Shown here piece by piece: positions 42,506-52,746 of a stretch of DNA of 61,591 bases. The position numbers and the translations under genes are program-made. The DNA is from CAYNQN01 sp964530525 (GTDB lineage Bacteria; Actinomycetota; Acidimicrobiia; Acidimicrobiales; Acidimicrobilacustridaceae). The stretch covers positions 1 to 61,591 of the forward strand of contig CAZHBH010000004.1 in NCBI GenBank assembly GCA_964530525.1, in the 5' to 3' direction. Position 1 is the first letter of the stretch. Each line of letters begins with the position of its first letter. The notes under the pieces are model-generated. The model made no database searches. It worked only from the letters and a program-made list of their open reading frames with translations, and was not told the DNA's origin.

Positions 42506-43207
42506 GTGTTCGTGAAGATCTGCGGCGTGACCAACGAAGAGGACGCGCTTCTCGCCGTGGCCATGGGCGCCGACGCAGTCGGCTTCGTCTTCGCCCCCTC
42601 CAAGCGCAAGGTGGCTCCCGGTCAGGTGCGCGACATCGTTCGCCGGTTGCCTCACGAGACGCTCACGGTGGGCGTGTTCCGGGACGAGTCCCCCCAGCGG
42701 GTGGTGGAGACCGTCAACACCATCGGCCTCAAGGGCGCCCAGCTCCACGGCCACGAGTCGCCGGCAGAGGCGGCGTGGATCCATCAGAGGGTGCCGTTCG
42801 TGGTCAAGGCCTTCGCCGCCGTCGACGAGCAACTTGCCCGCGCCGGCGACTACGACGTGGACGCTGTCCTCGTCGACGCCCTCATCCCCGGATCCGGGGA
42901 GGTGTTCGACTGGACGCTCGCCGAGGGGCTGCCGACGGAGCGACGGATCATCCTCGCCGGCGGCCTGAACCCCGAGAACGTGGCAGGTGCCATCGACCGG
43001 ATCAACCCGTGGGGCGTCGACGTGTCGACCGGGGTGGAGGCGTCGCCTGGACGCAAGGACGCCGTGAAGGTCATGCGCTTCGTCAACGCGGCGAAGGCAG
43101 CCGGTCCCGATGCTCTCGACGATCTACCAGCCGCCGCTTCGGGAGGCGAGGACGGGCCCGAGCTCTACGACCACGAGTGGGAGCCCGACGGCTCCCTGCC
43201 CGCTTGA
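42506..43207 (+). CDS. trpF: Phosphoribosylanthranilate isomerase
   Basis: 233 aa. VKICGVTNEEDALLAVAMGADAVGFVFAPSKR holds the catalytic Cys, and DAVLVDALIPGSGEVFDW the catalytic Asp; ILAGGLNPENVAGAI and GVDVSTGVEASPGRKD bind phosphate. About 30 extra residues at the C-terminus are acidic (GGEDGPELYDHEWEPDGS). GTG start with GGAGG 10 nt upstream. The 168 bp before it (42338-42505) contain no gene I can support. Its presence means HisA need not be bifunctional. Confidence 0.93.
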   Translation: MFVKICGVTNEEDALLAVAMGADAVGFVFAPSKRKVAPGQVRDIVRRLPHETLTVGVFRDESPQRVVETVNTIGLKGAQLHGHESPAEAAWIHQRVPFVVKAFAAVDEQLARAGDYDVDAVLVDALIPGSGEVFDWTLAEGLPTERRIILAGGLNPENVAGAIDRINPWGVDVSTGVEASPGRKDAVKVMRFVNAAKAAGPDALDDLPAAASGGEDGPELYDHEWEPDGSLPA

Positions 43208-43279
43208 CCTGGCCAGATCCTTCTCTATGGAGGTGAACCGGTTCAGGGGCGTTGGCCGGTGGGCGTTACGGTGGGCGAC

Positions 43280-44434
43280 GTGAGCCTCCCAGACCCCGGC
43301 CCAGAGGGCCGCTTCGGAACGTTCGGCGGCAGGTTCGTGCCCGAGACCCTCGTTCCTGCCTGCGCCGAGCTCGAGGAGGCCTTTCGCCACGCATGGGCCG
43401 ACCAGGCCTTTCGGGACGAGCTCGACGGTCTGCTGTCCGACTACGCCGGACGCCCCTCGGTGGTGACCGAGTGCCACCGGCTCTCCGAAGAGCTGGGCCT
43501 TCGCCTTCTGCTCAAGCGAGAGGACCTCAACCACACCGGCTCCCACAAGATCAACAACGTGCTGGGCCAGGCCCTGCTGGCGAAGCGGATGGGCAAGACG
43601 CGCCTGGTGGCGGAGACCGGTGCCGGTCAGCACGGGGTGGCCACTGCGACGGCAGCCGCCCTCCTCGGTCTGGAGTGCTTGGTCTACATGGGCGAGGTCG
43701 ACATGGCCCGCCAGGAGCTGAACGTCTTCCGCATGCGCCTCCTCGGCGCAGAGGTGGCGGCAGCGAGCTCAGGAAGCCGAACCCTCAAGGACGCGATCAA
43801 CGAAGCCCTCCGGGACTGGGTGGCGACGGTGGAGACCACGCACTACTGCCTCGGTTCCGCCATGGGTCCACACCCTTACCCGTGGATGGTGCGCGAGCTC
43901 CAGTCGGTGGTGGGAGCCGAGGCGCGGGCCCAGTGCGAGGCGCTGCTGGGCAGAGCTCCCGACGTCGTCACCGCGTGCGTAGGTGGTGGTTCGAACGCCA
44001 TCGGCATCTTCTCGGGGTTCGTCGACACGGACGCCGAGCTCGTGGGGGTGGAGCCCGCCGGGGGAGCTGCCCTCACCACGGGATCACCGGGAGTCGTGCA
44101 CGGCTCCAAGTCGTTCCTGAAGCAGGACGAGTTCGGTCAGGTGCTCGAGGCCGAGTCGATATCCGCGGGCCTGGACTACCCAGGCGTGGGCCCAGAGCAC
44201 TCCAACCTCGCCTCGACGGGTAGGGCCCGCTACGTCACCGTCACCGACGCCGAGGTGGTGGAGGCGTTCTCCAGGCTGTCGCGCACGGAGGGAATCATCC
44301 CGGCGCTCGAGCCCGCTCACGCCCTGGCGTGGGTCCTGCGCGACCACCGAGCGCTCGCCGGCAAGGTCGTGCTCCTCAACATGTCGGGGAGAGGCGACAA
44401 GGACGTCGACCAGATGATGGGGATCATGGGATGA
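43280..44434 (+). CDS. trpB: Tryptophan synthase beta subunit
   Basis: 384 aa PLP enzyme. GRFGTFGGRFVPETLVPA starts the fold, the PLP-lysine is in HTGSHKINNVLGQ, followed by ETGAGQHGVATATAAALLGL, GGGSNAIGIF and the C-terminal SGRGDKD. The GTG at 43280 is preferred because TACGGT is 7 nt upstream and the product then starts at the usual distance from the FGGRF motif; a longer form from GTG 43259 is possible. Stop overlaps trpA (ATGA). Confidence 0.93.
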   Translation: MSLPDPGPEGRFGTFGGRFVPETLVPACAELEEAFRHAWADQAFRDELDGLLSDYAGRPSVVTECHRLSEELGLRLLLKREDLNHTGSHKINNVLGQALLAKRMGKTRLVAETGAGQHGVATATAAALLGLECLVYMGEVDMARQELNVFRMRLLGAEVAAASSGSRTLKDAINEALRDWVATVETTHYCLGSAMGPHPYPWMVRELQSVVGAEARAQCEALLGRAPDVVTACVGGGSNAIGIFSGFVDTDAELVGVEPAGGAALTTGSPGVVHGSKSFLKQDEFGQVLEAESISAGLDYPGVGPEHSNLASTGRARYVTVTDAEVVEAFSRLSRTEGIIPALEPAHALAWVLRDHRALAGKVVLLNMSGRGDKDVDQMMGIMG

Positions 44435-45243
44435 CCACCGGCCCTGCTTCGTCCGCCCCGACTCTCGAGGCCACGCTGCGCTCCCGCCGCGACGGCGGTC
44501 GCAAGCTCCTCGTGCCCTACCTCACGGGCGGCCTGGGATCCCGCTGGCTGGACGTGGTGCGGGCGGCGGCCGACGCCGGAGCCGACGGCGTGGAGATCGG
44601 CATCCCCTTCAGCGATCCCGTCATGGACGGACCCGTGATCCAACGGGCGAGCGAGATGGCGCTGGCTGGCGGAGCCACGCCGACATCGATACTCGACGAG
44701 CTCGCCGGGCTCGACGCGGGGATCCCGTTGGCGGTGATGACCTACTACAACATCTGCTTCCACGCTGGCCACGAGCGCTTCGCCGCCTCGCTCGCGGCCG
44801 CCGGCGTCAGTGGTGCGATCCTTCCCGACCTCCCCCTCGAGGAGGTGGGACCGTGGGCCGCTGCGGCAGACGCTGCCGGCATCGAGACGGTCATGCTCGC
44901 GGCCCCGACAGCGCCCGACGACCGGCTTCCTGCTATCTGCGCCCGGTCCCGGGGCTTCGTGTACGCGGTGGGGCTCCTGGGTGTGACGGGAGAGCGTGCG
45001 GAGCTGGCGGCCAGCGCCACCGTGATCGCCAAGCGCCTGAAGGACATCACCGACAAGCCGGTGCTCATCGGGGTGGGGGTGTCCGACGCCGCTCAGGCGA
45101 CCGAGGCTTGCACGATCGCCGACGGCGTCGTCATAGGTTCGGCGGTCATGCGCCGCGTCCTCGACGCGCGCGACGACGACGAGGGTCCGGCCGCTGCCCA
45201 CGCCTTCCTCTCCGACGTGCGGGCGGCGTTGGACGCGTCATGA
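44431..45243 (+). CDS. trpA: Tryptophan synthase alpha subunit
   Basis: 270 aa TIM barrel. The catalytic Glu and Asp are in GVEIGIPFSDPVMDGPVIQ and ILPDLPLEE; YLTGGLG, GLLGVTGER and IGVGVSDAAQ are phosphate and substrate segments. Coupled to trpB by a four-base overlap and to the downstream haemoglobin gene in the same way. Confidence 0.95.
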   Translation: MTTGPASSAPTLEATLRSRRDGGRKLLVPYLTGGLGSRWLDVVRAAADAGADGVEIGIPFSDPVMDGPVIQRASEMALAGGATPTSILDELAGLDAGIPLAVMTYYNICFHAGHERFAASLAAAGVSGAILPDLPLEEVGPWAAAADAAGIETVMLAAPTAPDDRLPAICARSRGFVYAVGLLGVTGERAELAASATVIAKRLKDITDKPVLIGVGVSDAAQATEACTIADGVVIGSAVMRRVLDARDDDEGPAAAHAFLSDVRAALDAS

Positions 45244-45689
45244 CCAGCCTCTACGAGCGCGTGGGCGGCCAGCAGTGGTTCGACGATCTCGTGGAGCGCT
45301 TCTACGAAGGGGTGGAGGGCGATCCCGTGCTCCGACCCATGTACCCCGAGGACCTCACCGAGGCCAAGCGCCACCTGGCGCTGTTCCTGGGCCAGTACTG
45401 GGGCGGGCCGGCCACCTACATGGAGGAGCGGGGCCACCCCCGACTGCGCATGCGCCACGTCCCCTTCGTGATAGGCCGCGCCGAGCGCGACGCCTGGATG
45501 CGGCACATGTCGGCGGCCGTCGAGGCTTCGAAGGCCTCCGGCCCGATCTCATCGGAGGACGAGGCGGCCCTCCTCGACTACTTCTCGAACGCGGCCACGT
45601 TCATGATCAACGACACCGCTCCCGGTGGCCAGCAGCGCCTGGTCGTACGTGCCGAGCAGCCCTCGCCTCCTACTCCTCCCCCCAGCTAG
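45240..45689 (+). CDS. glbO: Group II truncated haemoglobin
   Basis: 149 aa. LYERVGGQQWFDDLVERFYEGVEGDPVLRPMYPEDL, LFLGQYWGGPATYMEERGHPRLRMRHVPFVI and ERDAWMRHM are typical of TrHbO, including the proximal His in RMRH and the WGGP segment. It binds oxygen and is linked to terminal oxidase or redox functions. It starts within the trpA stop (ATGA), so it is probably translated with the trp genes. Pro-rich C-terminus. Confidence 0.93.
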   Translation: MTSLYERVGGQQWFDDLVERFYEGVEGDPVLRPMYPEDLTEAKRHLALFLGQYWGGPATYMEERGHPRLRMRHVPFVIGRAERDAWMRHMSAAVEASKASGPISSEDEAALLDYFSNAATFMINDTAPGGQQRLVVRAEQPSPPTPPPS

Positions 45690-45694
45690 CGCCT

Positions 45695-46120
45695 TCAGGC
45701 GGGTTCGAGCAGCACCAGCGGGATCTCACGATCCGTCTTGGCCTGGTATCCGGCGTAGCCCTTGTAGGTGGCGGTCACCTCGGGCCAGAGACGGGCACGC
45801 TCCTCGGCGGTGGCCACGCGTGCGACCATCGGGCGCTTGGGGGCCCCGGCGTACGCGACCTCCACGTGCGGGTCGGCTTCGAGGTTCAGGAACCATGCCG
45901 GGTGCCGATCGTCGCCACCGCGGGAGGCGACGATCACGATCGCCCCGCCGTCTTGGAGGGGGGAGGTGAGCATCACCGAGTGCGGCCTTCCGCTCTTGCG
46001 TCCTGTCGTGGTCAGCTCCAAAGCGGGCATCCGGAGGTCCCAGCCGATGCGCCCCCCGCTCACCTTGATGAGGCCGCGGTGGATCACGTTCATAGCCTTC
46101 AGCCCCAGATCGGACGGCAC
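45695..46120 (-). CDS. Ddn-family F420-dependent reductase (DUF385)
   Basis: 141 aa. ALELTTTGRKSGRPHSVMLTSPLQDGGAIVIVAS, ASRGGDDRHPAWFLNLEADPHVEV and ATYKGYAGYQAKTDREIPLVLLEP are the conserved blocks of deazaflavin-dependent quinone/nitro reductases. GTG at 46120 is preferred: TACTGT (46128-46133 complement) is 7 nt upstream. Its stop is within a short CGCC-TTCA-GGCG hairpin shared with glbO. It implies the host makes F420. Confidence 0.85.
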   Translation of the reverse strand: MPSDLGLKAMNVIHRGLIKVSGGRIGWDLRMPALELTTTGRKSGRPHSVMLTSPLQDGGAIVIVASRGGDDRHPAWFLNLEADPHVEVAYAGAPKRPMVARVATAEERARLWPEVTATYKGYAGYQAKTDREIPLVLLEPA

Positions 46121-46299
46121 CTCGTCAACAGTAGGGCTGTCCTCGCGGTCATGGGAGCAGAGCGATCTCCCAGCACCGGAGCACGGCCCGATGTCCGGTT
46201 CTGGGGTTTGCCCTCTCATGCCCTGATGGCGGCCCATATGAGCTCGGCCAACCGGGAACGGGCCTGGGTGGCGCTGAGAGAGGAGCGTCCGCCTAGATC

Positions 46300-46755
46300 A
46301 TGACCGACGGCGCCACATCCAAGTTCCTCGACATGGCGTGGATCAGGTGGTTGGGCATCGATCCTCGGGAAGCGGGCGAGGGGCGGGCTGTCATCGCCCT
46401 CGACCCGAGGCCCGAGCAGCTCAACCACAACGGCACGGTCAACGCCGCCATCTTGTTCGGCCTGGCCGAGGTCGCCGGCGCCGGAGCTGTGGTGGCGGGC
46501 GTCCTGGAGCTCGCGGCCTCCTCGTACACCGTGGTTCGCAGGGGCACCATCGACTACCTCGGACCTGCAAGGGGCGAGGTAGTCGCCACAGGCGCCGTCG
46601 GGGTCTCCGATCCGGCTCGGATCAGCGCCGCTCTCGAATCGGATGAGGGAGTGGAGGTCGACGCTCAGGTTGAGATCGCCGATTCCAGCGGTCGCCCCGT
46701 GGCGCGCAGCACCATGACCGTGGTCCTCCGCCCCCGCAGACCCGGAGCTCGGTGA
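46300..46755 (+). CDS. PaaI-like hot-dog thioesterase
   Basis: 151 aa hot-dog protein with LNHNGTVNAAILFGLAEVAGAGAV, similar to the PaaI/DUF4442 active-site helix (HG or NGxxxxxxxE). Likely cleaves an acyl-CoA. A TAGATC abuts the ATG, so the promoter is unclear. The 179 bp between this and the Ddn-like start contain only the divergent promoters. Confidence 0.75.
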   Translation: MTDGATSKFLDMAWIRWLGIDPREAGEGRAVIALDPRPEQLNHNGTVNAAILFGLAEVAGAGAVVAGVLELAASSYTVVRRGTIDYLGPARGEVVATGAVGVSDPARISAALESDEGVEVDAQVEIADSSGRPVARSTMTVVLRPRRPGAR

Positions 46756-46791
46756 GAGATGGTGTCGCATGCCCGCGCTACGTTGGTCGCC

Positions 46792-47244
46792 ATGCTCGAA
46801 CCAGGCGACAAGGCGCCGGCCATCAACCTGCTGAACCAAGACGGCGAGAAGGTGAAGCTCTCCGACTTCAAGGGTCGCAAGGTGCTGGTCTACTTCTACC
46901 CGAAGGCCGATACCCCGGGGTGCACGACGCAGTCGTGCGGGTTGCGCGACATCGCAGGAGAGATCGGCGACGTCGCCATCGTGGGCGTGAGCCCCGACGA
47001 TCCCGCGAAGCAGAAGCGCTTCGACGAGAAGTACGGCCTGGGTTTCCCTCTGCTGGCCGACACCGAGCACGAGGTGGCCGAGGCCTACGGCGTGTGGGCC
47101 GAGAAGAGCATGTACGGCCGCAAGTACATGGGCATCGTGCGCTCGGCGTTCCTCGTGGACGAGAAGGGCAAGATCGAGCAGGCCTGGTACAAGGTGAGCC
47201 CCAAGGACACGCCGGCGAACCTCCTGGACGCTCTGGCAGCCTGA
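46792..47244 (+). CDS. bcp: Bcp-type peroxiredoxin
   Basis: 150 aa. The peroxidatic Cys is in TPGCTTQSCGLRD, with the resolving Cys five residues later as in alpha2-type BCP. VKLSDFKGRKVLVYFYPKADTPG and the closing SAFLVDEKGKIEQAWYKV fit. The ATG at 46792 is chosen because TACGTT is 7 nt upstream; longer in-frame starts would add residues not found in the family. Reduces organic peroxides. Stop overlaps fabZ by one base. Confidence 0.92.
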   Translation: MLEPGDKAPAINLLNQDGEKVKLSDFKGRKVLVYFYPKADTPGCTTQSCGLRDIAGEIGDVAIVGVSPDDPAKQKRFDEKYGLGFPLLADTEHEVAEAYGVWAEKSMYGRKYMGIVRSAFLVDEKGKIEQAWYKVSPKDTPANLLDALAA

Positions 47245-47687
47245 TGGTCGAGCCGTCAGGGGGAGCCGAGTCCTTCCCGAAGCCGATCGAGGTCCTCCCG
47301 CACAGGCCGCCGTTCCTCTTGCTCGACGAGGTGAGCGCCCTGGAGGTCGGCGTCGGTGCAAGGGGTCTGTGGCGGCTGACCGGTGACGAGGCCTTCTTCG
47401 GTGGCCACTTCCCGGGCCGACCCACGCTCCCGGGGGTGCTGATGGTGGAATCGATAGCGCAGCTTGGCGCGTACGCGGTGCTGGTCGGCGGCACGCACGA
47501 GGGCAAGATCCCTCTCTTCGGTGGCGTCGACAACGTCCGCTTCCGCCGCCAGGTGCTCCCAGGCGAGGTGCTCGAGCTGGAGATGGAGCTGGGGCGCCTC
47601 TCGGCCCGTGCGGGGAGGGGCCATGGCCGCGCATCGGTGGACGGCGAGACCGCCTGCGAGGCCGACTTCCTCTTCGTCTTCGGCTGA
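47244..47687 (+). CDS. fabZ: (3R)-hydroxyacyl-ACP dehydratase
   Basis: 147 aa hot-dog dehydratase. LPHRPPFLLLDEV, FFGGHFPGRPTLPGVLMVESIAQ (catalytic His and Glu) and NVRFRRQVLPGEVLELE are the FabZ landmarks. It is the missing dehydration step for the FAS-II operon encoded convergently. Between fabZ and fabF (47688-47760) a small hairpin, GCTCCG/CGGAGC at 47691-47708, may serve as terminator. Confidence 0.92.
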   Translation: MVEPSGGAESFPKPIEVLPHRPPFLLLDEVSALEVGVGARGLWRLTGDEAFFGGHFPGRPTLPGVLMVESIAQLGAYAVLVGGTHEGKIPLFGGVDNVRFRRQVLPGEVLELEMELGRLSARAGRGHGRASVDGETACEADFLFVFG

Positions 47688-47760
47688 CCCGCTCCGGTAC
47701 CGCGGAGCAAGCGTGTAGCAGCCGAACGGTCGGAACCCCGATCCGCGAAGCGTGCGAGAG

Positions 47761-48957
47761 CTACGTGGCCGGGCCGAAGACCAGGCAGCCGTTGTGGCCA
47801 CCGAACCCGAAGCTGTTCGACAGCGTCGGACCCGGCTCCCACTGGCGAGGCTCGCCATGCACGATGTCGATCGGTGGCAGCTCCGGGTCGGGCTGCTCGT
47901 AGCCCCAGGTGGGCGGGATGAGGCCCCGGAGCATCGAGAGCACCACGGCGACGCCCTCGAGCGCACCGGCCGCACCGAGCGAGTGTCCGGTGATCCCCTT
48001 GATCGAGGTGACCGGGGGCCCGGGTAGCCCGAAGACCTTCGCGATCGCCTCGGCCTCGGCGGCCTCGTTGGCCGGGGTGGAGGTGCCGTGTGCGTTTATC
48101 TGGGCGATGTCGCCCGGTTCCAAGCCGGCGTCTTCCAAGGCCAGTTCCATGCAGGCGATGGCCCCGGCTCCACCCGGCGAGGGAGAGGTGATGTGGTGGG
48201 CGTCGGCCGTGGACGCAGAGCCGAGCACCTCGGCGAGGATGGTGGCGCCACGCTCCTTGGCTGCCTCCCACTCCTCCAAGACGAGCACGGCGCCACCCTC
48301 GGCCAGGACGAAGCCATCACGCCTCGCGTCGAACGGCCGAGAGTTGCCCGAGGTGGACATGGCCGTCATGTTCGTGAACCCGGCGATCCCCGTGGGTGTC
48401 ATCGCCGCCTCGCTGCTGCCGGCGATCACTGCATCGCAGCGACCCATGGCGATGAGGCGGGCTCCGTTGCCGATGGACTGCGTGCCCGCAGCGCAAGCTG
48501 TGCAGGTGTTCTCGCACACCCCTTGCCAGCCGAAGCGCATCGACACCTCGGCAGCGGCCCTGTTCGCCATCATCATCGGCACCAGGAACGGCGTGACCCG
48601 CCTGGGTCCCTTCTCGTGCTCGACGACGACCTGGTCCTCGATGGTGATGAGGCCGCCAACGCCGGTGCCGATCCACACGCCCCGCCTCAGCGGCTCACCA
48701 GCGGGTTCGCCGCTCTGCGCGAGGGCCTCGATCGTGGATGCGAGGGCGAACTGGGTGAAGCGGTCGGTGCGGCGGGCTTCCTTCGGGTTGTCGAAGTAGG
48801 CCTCGGGCGAGAAGTCGTGCACCCTCCGCTCGCCCTCGGGGGGCTCACCCAGGAGGCCCTCCCAGAAGGCGTCGACGCCGATCCCGCATGGCGCGACGAC
48901 CCCCAAGCCGGTGACGGCCACCCGGCGCCTCTCCGGGTAGGGAGGGGGCGTCGGCAT
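47761..48957 (-). CDS. fabF: 3-oxoacyl-ACP synthase II
   Basis: 398 aa condensing enzyme. VAVTGLGVVAPCGIG, nucleophile Cys in NTCTACAAGTQSIG, and the two His in NAHGTSTPANEAAEA and KGITGHSLGAAGALE. Last gene of the minus-strand run fabD-fabH-fabG-acpP-fabF; its start overlaps the acpP stop by one base. Confidence 0.95.
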   Translation of the reverse strand: MPTPPPYPERRRVAVTGLGVVAPCGIGVDAFWEGLLGEPPEGERRVHDFSPEAYFDNPKEARRTDRFTQFALASTIEALAQSGEPAGEPLRRGVWIGTGVGGLITIEDQVVVEHEKGPRRVTPFLVPMMMANRAAAEVSMRFGWQGVCENTCTACAAGTQSIGNGARLIAMGRCDAVIAGSSEAAMTPTGIAGFTNMTAMSTSGNSRPFDARRDGFVLAEGGAVLVLEEWEAAKERGATILAEVLGSASTADAHHITSPSPGGAGAIACMELALEDAGLEPGDIAQINAHGTSTPANEAAEAEAIAKVFGLPGPPVTSIKGITGHSLGAAGALEGVAVVLSMLRGLIPPTWGYEQPDPELPPIDIVHGEPRQWEPGPTLSNSFGFGGHNGCLVFGPAT

Positions 48958-49193
48958 CAGAGCTTGGACTTGACGAGCTCGAGCGCCTGGCCGACCTTCT
49001 CGATGCCGTCGAGCTCCGACTCGTCGACGCTGATGTCGAACTCCTCCTCGAGCGCCATGACGAACTCGACCAGGTCGAGGCTGTCGGCGTCGAGGTCGTC
49101 AGAGAAGCTCGCCTCGAGGGTGACAGCCCCCTCTTCGACGGCCAGCACCTCTACGGCGCACTTCTTGAACCGGATGAAGATCTCTTCGCTCAT
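48957..49193 (-). CDS. acpP: Acyl carrier protein
   Basis: 78 aa acidic helical protein. The phosphopantetheine Ser is in DADSLDLVEFVMALEEEF. GGGAG sits upstream of the ATG. Serves FAS-II. The first 20 residues (IFIRFKKCAVEVLAVEE) differ somewhat from E. coli AcpP. Confidence 0.95.
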   Translation of the reverse strand: MSEEIFIRFKKCAVEVLAVEEGAVTLEASFSDDLDADSLDLVEFVMALEEEFDISVDESELDGIEKVGQALELVKSKL

Positions 49194-49253
49194 CGATGCA
49201 TGCTCCCATGCTCTGGGGTGGGTTGGGAAAATCTACCGGCCCGGAGGGAGGGA

Positions 49254-50006
49254 TCACCACGCTCCCATGCCGAGGCCACCGTCTATCGGCACCACGGCAC
49301 CGGTTATGTAGCCGGCCTCCTCGGAGGCCAGGAACCGGACCAGGGACGCGACCTCCTCCGGCGTTCCGAGCCTTCCCAGGGGGACCGACCGGCTCATCTC
49401 CGCCTGCCGCTCCTCGCCGATCTTGGCGAGCATGTCGGTGACGATCGGGCCCGGGGTCACGACGTTGACCGTGACGTTGCGCGACGCCAGCTCCCGGGCG
49501 AGCGAACGTGTCAGGCCCACGAGGCCGGCCTTCGCAGCGGCGTAGTTCGCCTGCCCGGCTTGGCCGATGGTGGCCACGACGGAGCCCATGAAGATGATGC
49601 GCCCGAAGCGGGCTCTGACCATGCGCTGGGCTGCGCGCCTGGCGACCCGGAGACCGCCCACGAGGTTGGTGTCGAGCACCCGCTGGACGTCCTCGTCCTT
49701 CATCCGCAGGACCAGGCCGTCCGCGGTGACCCCGGCGTTCGACACGAGGATCTCCACGGGCCCCAGCTCGGCCTCCACCTTGTCGAAGGCGGCGTCGACC
49801 TGGGCGGTGTCGGTCACGTCGCACGGGACGCACAACAGCCCCCCGGGCTCAGCAGGGGGATCGCTGCGGTAGGTGACCGCCACCCGGTAGCCGTCGGCCT
49901 CGAAGGCTCTCGCTATGGAGAGGCCGATGCCCCTGTTGGCGCCCGTCACGAGCACCACCCGGCTCTCGGGCTGGTCTGGCACGACTGCCAAGGCGGCGGA
50001 GCTCAC
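49254..50006 (-). CDS. fabG: 3-oxoacyl-ACP reductase
   Basis: 250 aa SDR. LVTGANRGIGLSIARAF binds NADP; the active site is SNAGV, MGSVVATIGQAGQANYAAAKAGL (Ser, Tyr, Lys). The GTG at 50006 gives the normal length; an upstream extension would overlap fabH. Eight bases after fabH. Second step of FAS-II elongation. Confidence 0.93.
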   Translation of the reverse strand: MSSAALAVVPDQPESRVVLVTGANRGIGLSIARAFEADGYRVAVTYRSDPPAEPGGLLCVPCDVTDTAQVDAAFDKVEAELGPVEILVSNAGVTADGLVLRMKDEDVQRVLDTNLVGGLRVARRAAQRMVRARFGRIIFMGSVVATIGQAGQANYAAAKAGLVGLTRSLARELASRNVTVNVVTPGPIVTDMLAKIGEERQAEMSRSVPLGRLGTPEEVASLVRFLASEEAGYITGAVVPIDGGLGMGAW

Positions 50007-50013
50007 GAAGCCC

Positions 50014-50945
50014 TCACGGCTCGGCGCTCCAGCGAAGCACGGCACTGGCCCAGCTCATCCCGGCACCGAAGCCCACGAGCAGGACGACGTCGCCCCTCGA
50101 GAGCCGTCCGGCGTCGGCGGCGGTGGCGAGTGCGATGGGCACGGAGCCTGCGGAGGTGTTCCCAGTGGACTGCAGCACCGTCGCAGTGCGCTCCATCGGT
50201 ATCCCGAGGCGCTGGTTCGCCGCTTCGATGATCCTCATGTTCGCCTGGTGGGGGACCACCAGCGCCACGTCGTCGGGTGAGACGCCGGCTCGATCCAGGG
50301 CCCTCACGGCGCTGTCGACGGTTGCCCTAACGGCCTTGCGGAACACCTCTCGCCCGTCCATCTGCACGTAGCCGCCGATGTGCGCGTAGAGGAGCCCGAC
50401 GCTGGAGCCGTCAGCGCCCATGTCCCAGCCCAGGAGGTCGCCGGGATCGTCGGTGCCCTCCAGGACGATCGCGCCAGCGCCGTCGGCGAACAGGATCGCG
50501 GTGCTGCGATCGGTCTGGTCCGTGAGTCGGCTGAGGGTGTCGGACCCGACCAGCAGGATCCGCTTCGCTCCGATCGACAGGAGTCCAGCGGAGTAGATGA
50601 GGCCGTACACGAAGCCGGAGCAGGCTGCGTTGAGGTCGCTGGCACTTCCAGGGATTCCCAGGGCGTCCTGGACGATCGAGGCGGTTGCGGGAAGGTGGAA
50701 GTCGGGCGAGCTGGTGCAGAGCAGGACCTGGTCGATCTCTCCACCTTCGAGGCCGGCCTTGGCCAGGGCTGCCGCCCCGGCCTCGACGGCCAGCGAACCT
50801 GTGGTCCCGCCGACCCTGCGCTCCTTGATCCCCGTTCGCTCGGTGATCCAGTCGTCGGAGGTGTCGAGGCGTGCCTCGAGGTCGGCGTTGGTGACCACGT
50901 CCGGGGGAAGTGCCAGCCCCCAGCCCGTGATCCGTGCTCCGCCCA

Positions 50946-50946
<1 letters not shown>
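50014..50946 (-). CDS. fabH: 3-oxoacyl-ACP synthase III
   Basis: 310 aa. The triad is Cys in NAACSGFVYGL, His in VPHQANMRIIEAA and Asn in STGNTSAGSVPIA. TSDDWITERTGIKERR is the CoA-binding N-terminal signature. Starts FAS-II from acyl-CoA. Its start overlaps the fabD stop by one base. Confidence 0.95.
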
Positions 50947-52124
<1,178 letters not shown>

Positions 52125-52240
52125 CTACGTCCTTCGGCACTGCCTGCGGTTCGGTCGAGAGGTCGTGTTGAACCTTACGGCCTCGCCGGGGATCCGGTCT
52201 ACGTCACGAGCTCCGAGCAGGCTTGCGAGGTGAACCCTTG

Positions 52241-52740
52241 GCCTACGTGGACCCGAACGGGCTCAGCGCAACGGGTCGCCGGCGGGTCCTGCCGGGCAGT
52301 AGCCGCGAGCTCCTAGCGCTCCGTCGGTGGCCTAGCGGCCCCCGGGCTCCGCTGACGTCGCTCTTGCGGACTGCCCGTCACCCCCCGGCTCGATGTTCTC
52401 GGGCTCGGCCTACGTGGCCCCGAACGGGCTCAGCGCAGCGGGTCGCCGGCGGGTCCTGCCGGGCAGTAGCCGCGAGCTCCTAGCGCTCCGTCGGTGGCCT
52501 AGCGGCCCCCGGGCTCCGCTGACGTCGCTCTTGCGGACTGCCCGTCACCCCCCGGCTCGATGTTCTACGGCTTGGCCTACGTGGCCCCGAACGGGCTCAG
52601 CGCAGCGGAGAGGTTGCGGCCCTCCCGGGCGAGCAGGCTTGCGAGGCGAACCCTTGGCCTACGTGGCCCCGAACGGGCTCAGCGCAGCGGAGAGGTTGCG
52701 GCCCTCCCGGGCGAGCAGGCTTGCGTGCCCGCGCGGAACC
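52241..52740. repeat. Tandem direct-repeat array next to ssrA
   Basis: Four units begin with GCCTACGTGG at 52241, 52408, 52575 and 52657 (periods 167, 167 and 82). Each continues through CGAACGGGCTCAGCGCA. The first two carry a ~90 bp segment including GGGTCCTGCCGGGCAGTAG and CTCCTAGCGCTCCGTCGG and are almost identical; the last two instead share GGAGAGGTTGCGGCCCTCCC and GCGAGCAGGCTTGCG. Units contain short palindromes (CCCGAACGGG). The array lies directly downstream of tmRNA in its direction of transcription. Apparent ORFs here translate the repeat and are not considered genes. 52125-52240 is the fabD upstream region. Confidence 0.85.
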
Positions 52741-52746
52741 AGCTCG

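Noticed and set aside
52241..52740. CRISPR array
   Set aside because: Units are 82-167 bp with homologous interiors rather than short repeats with unique spacers, and no cas genes are present (the RecB/Cas4-like gene at 6269 is a stand-alone nuclease).
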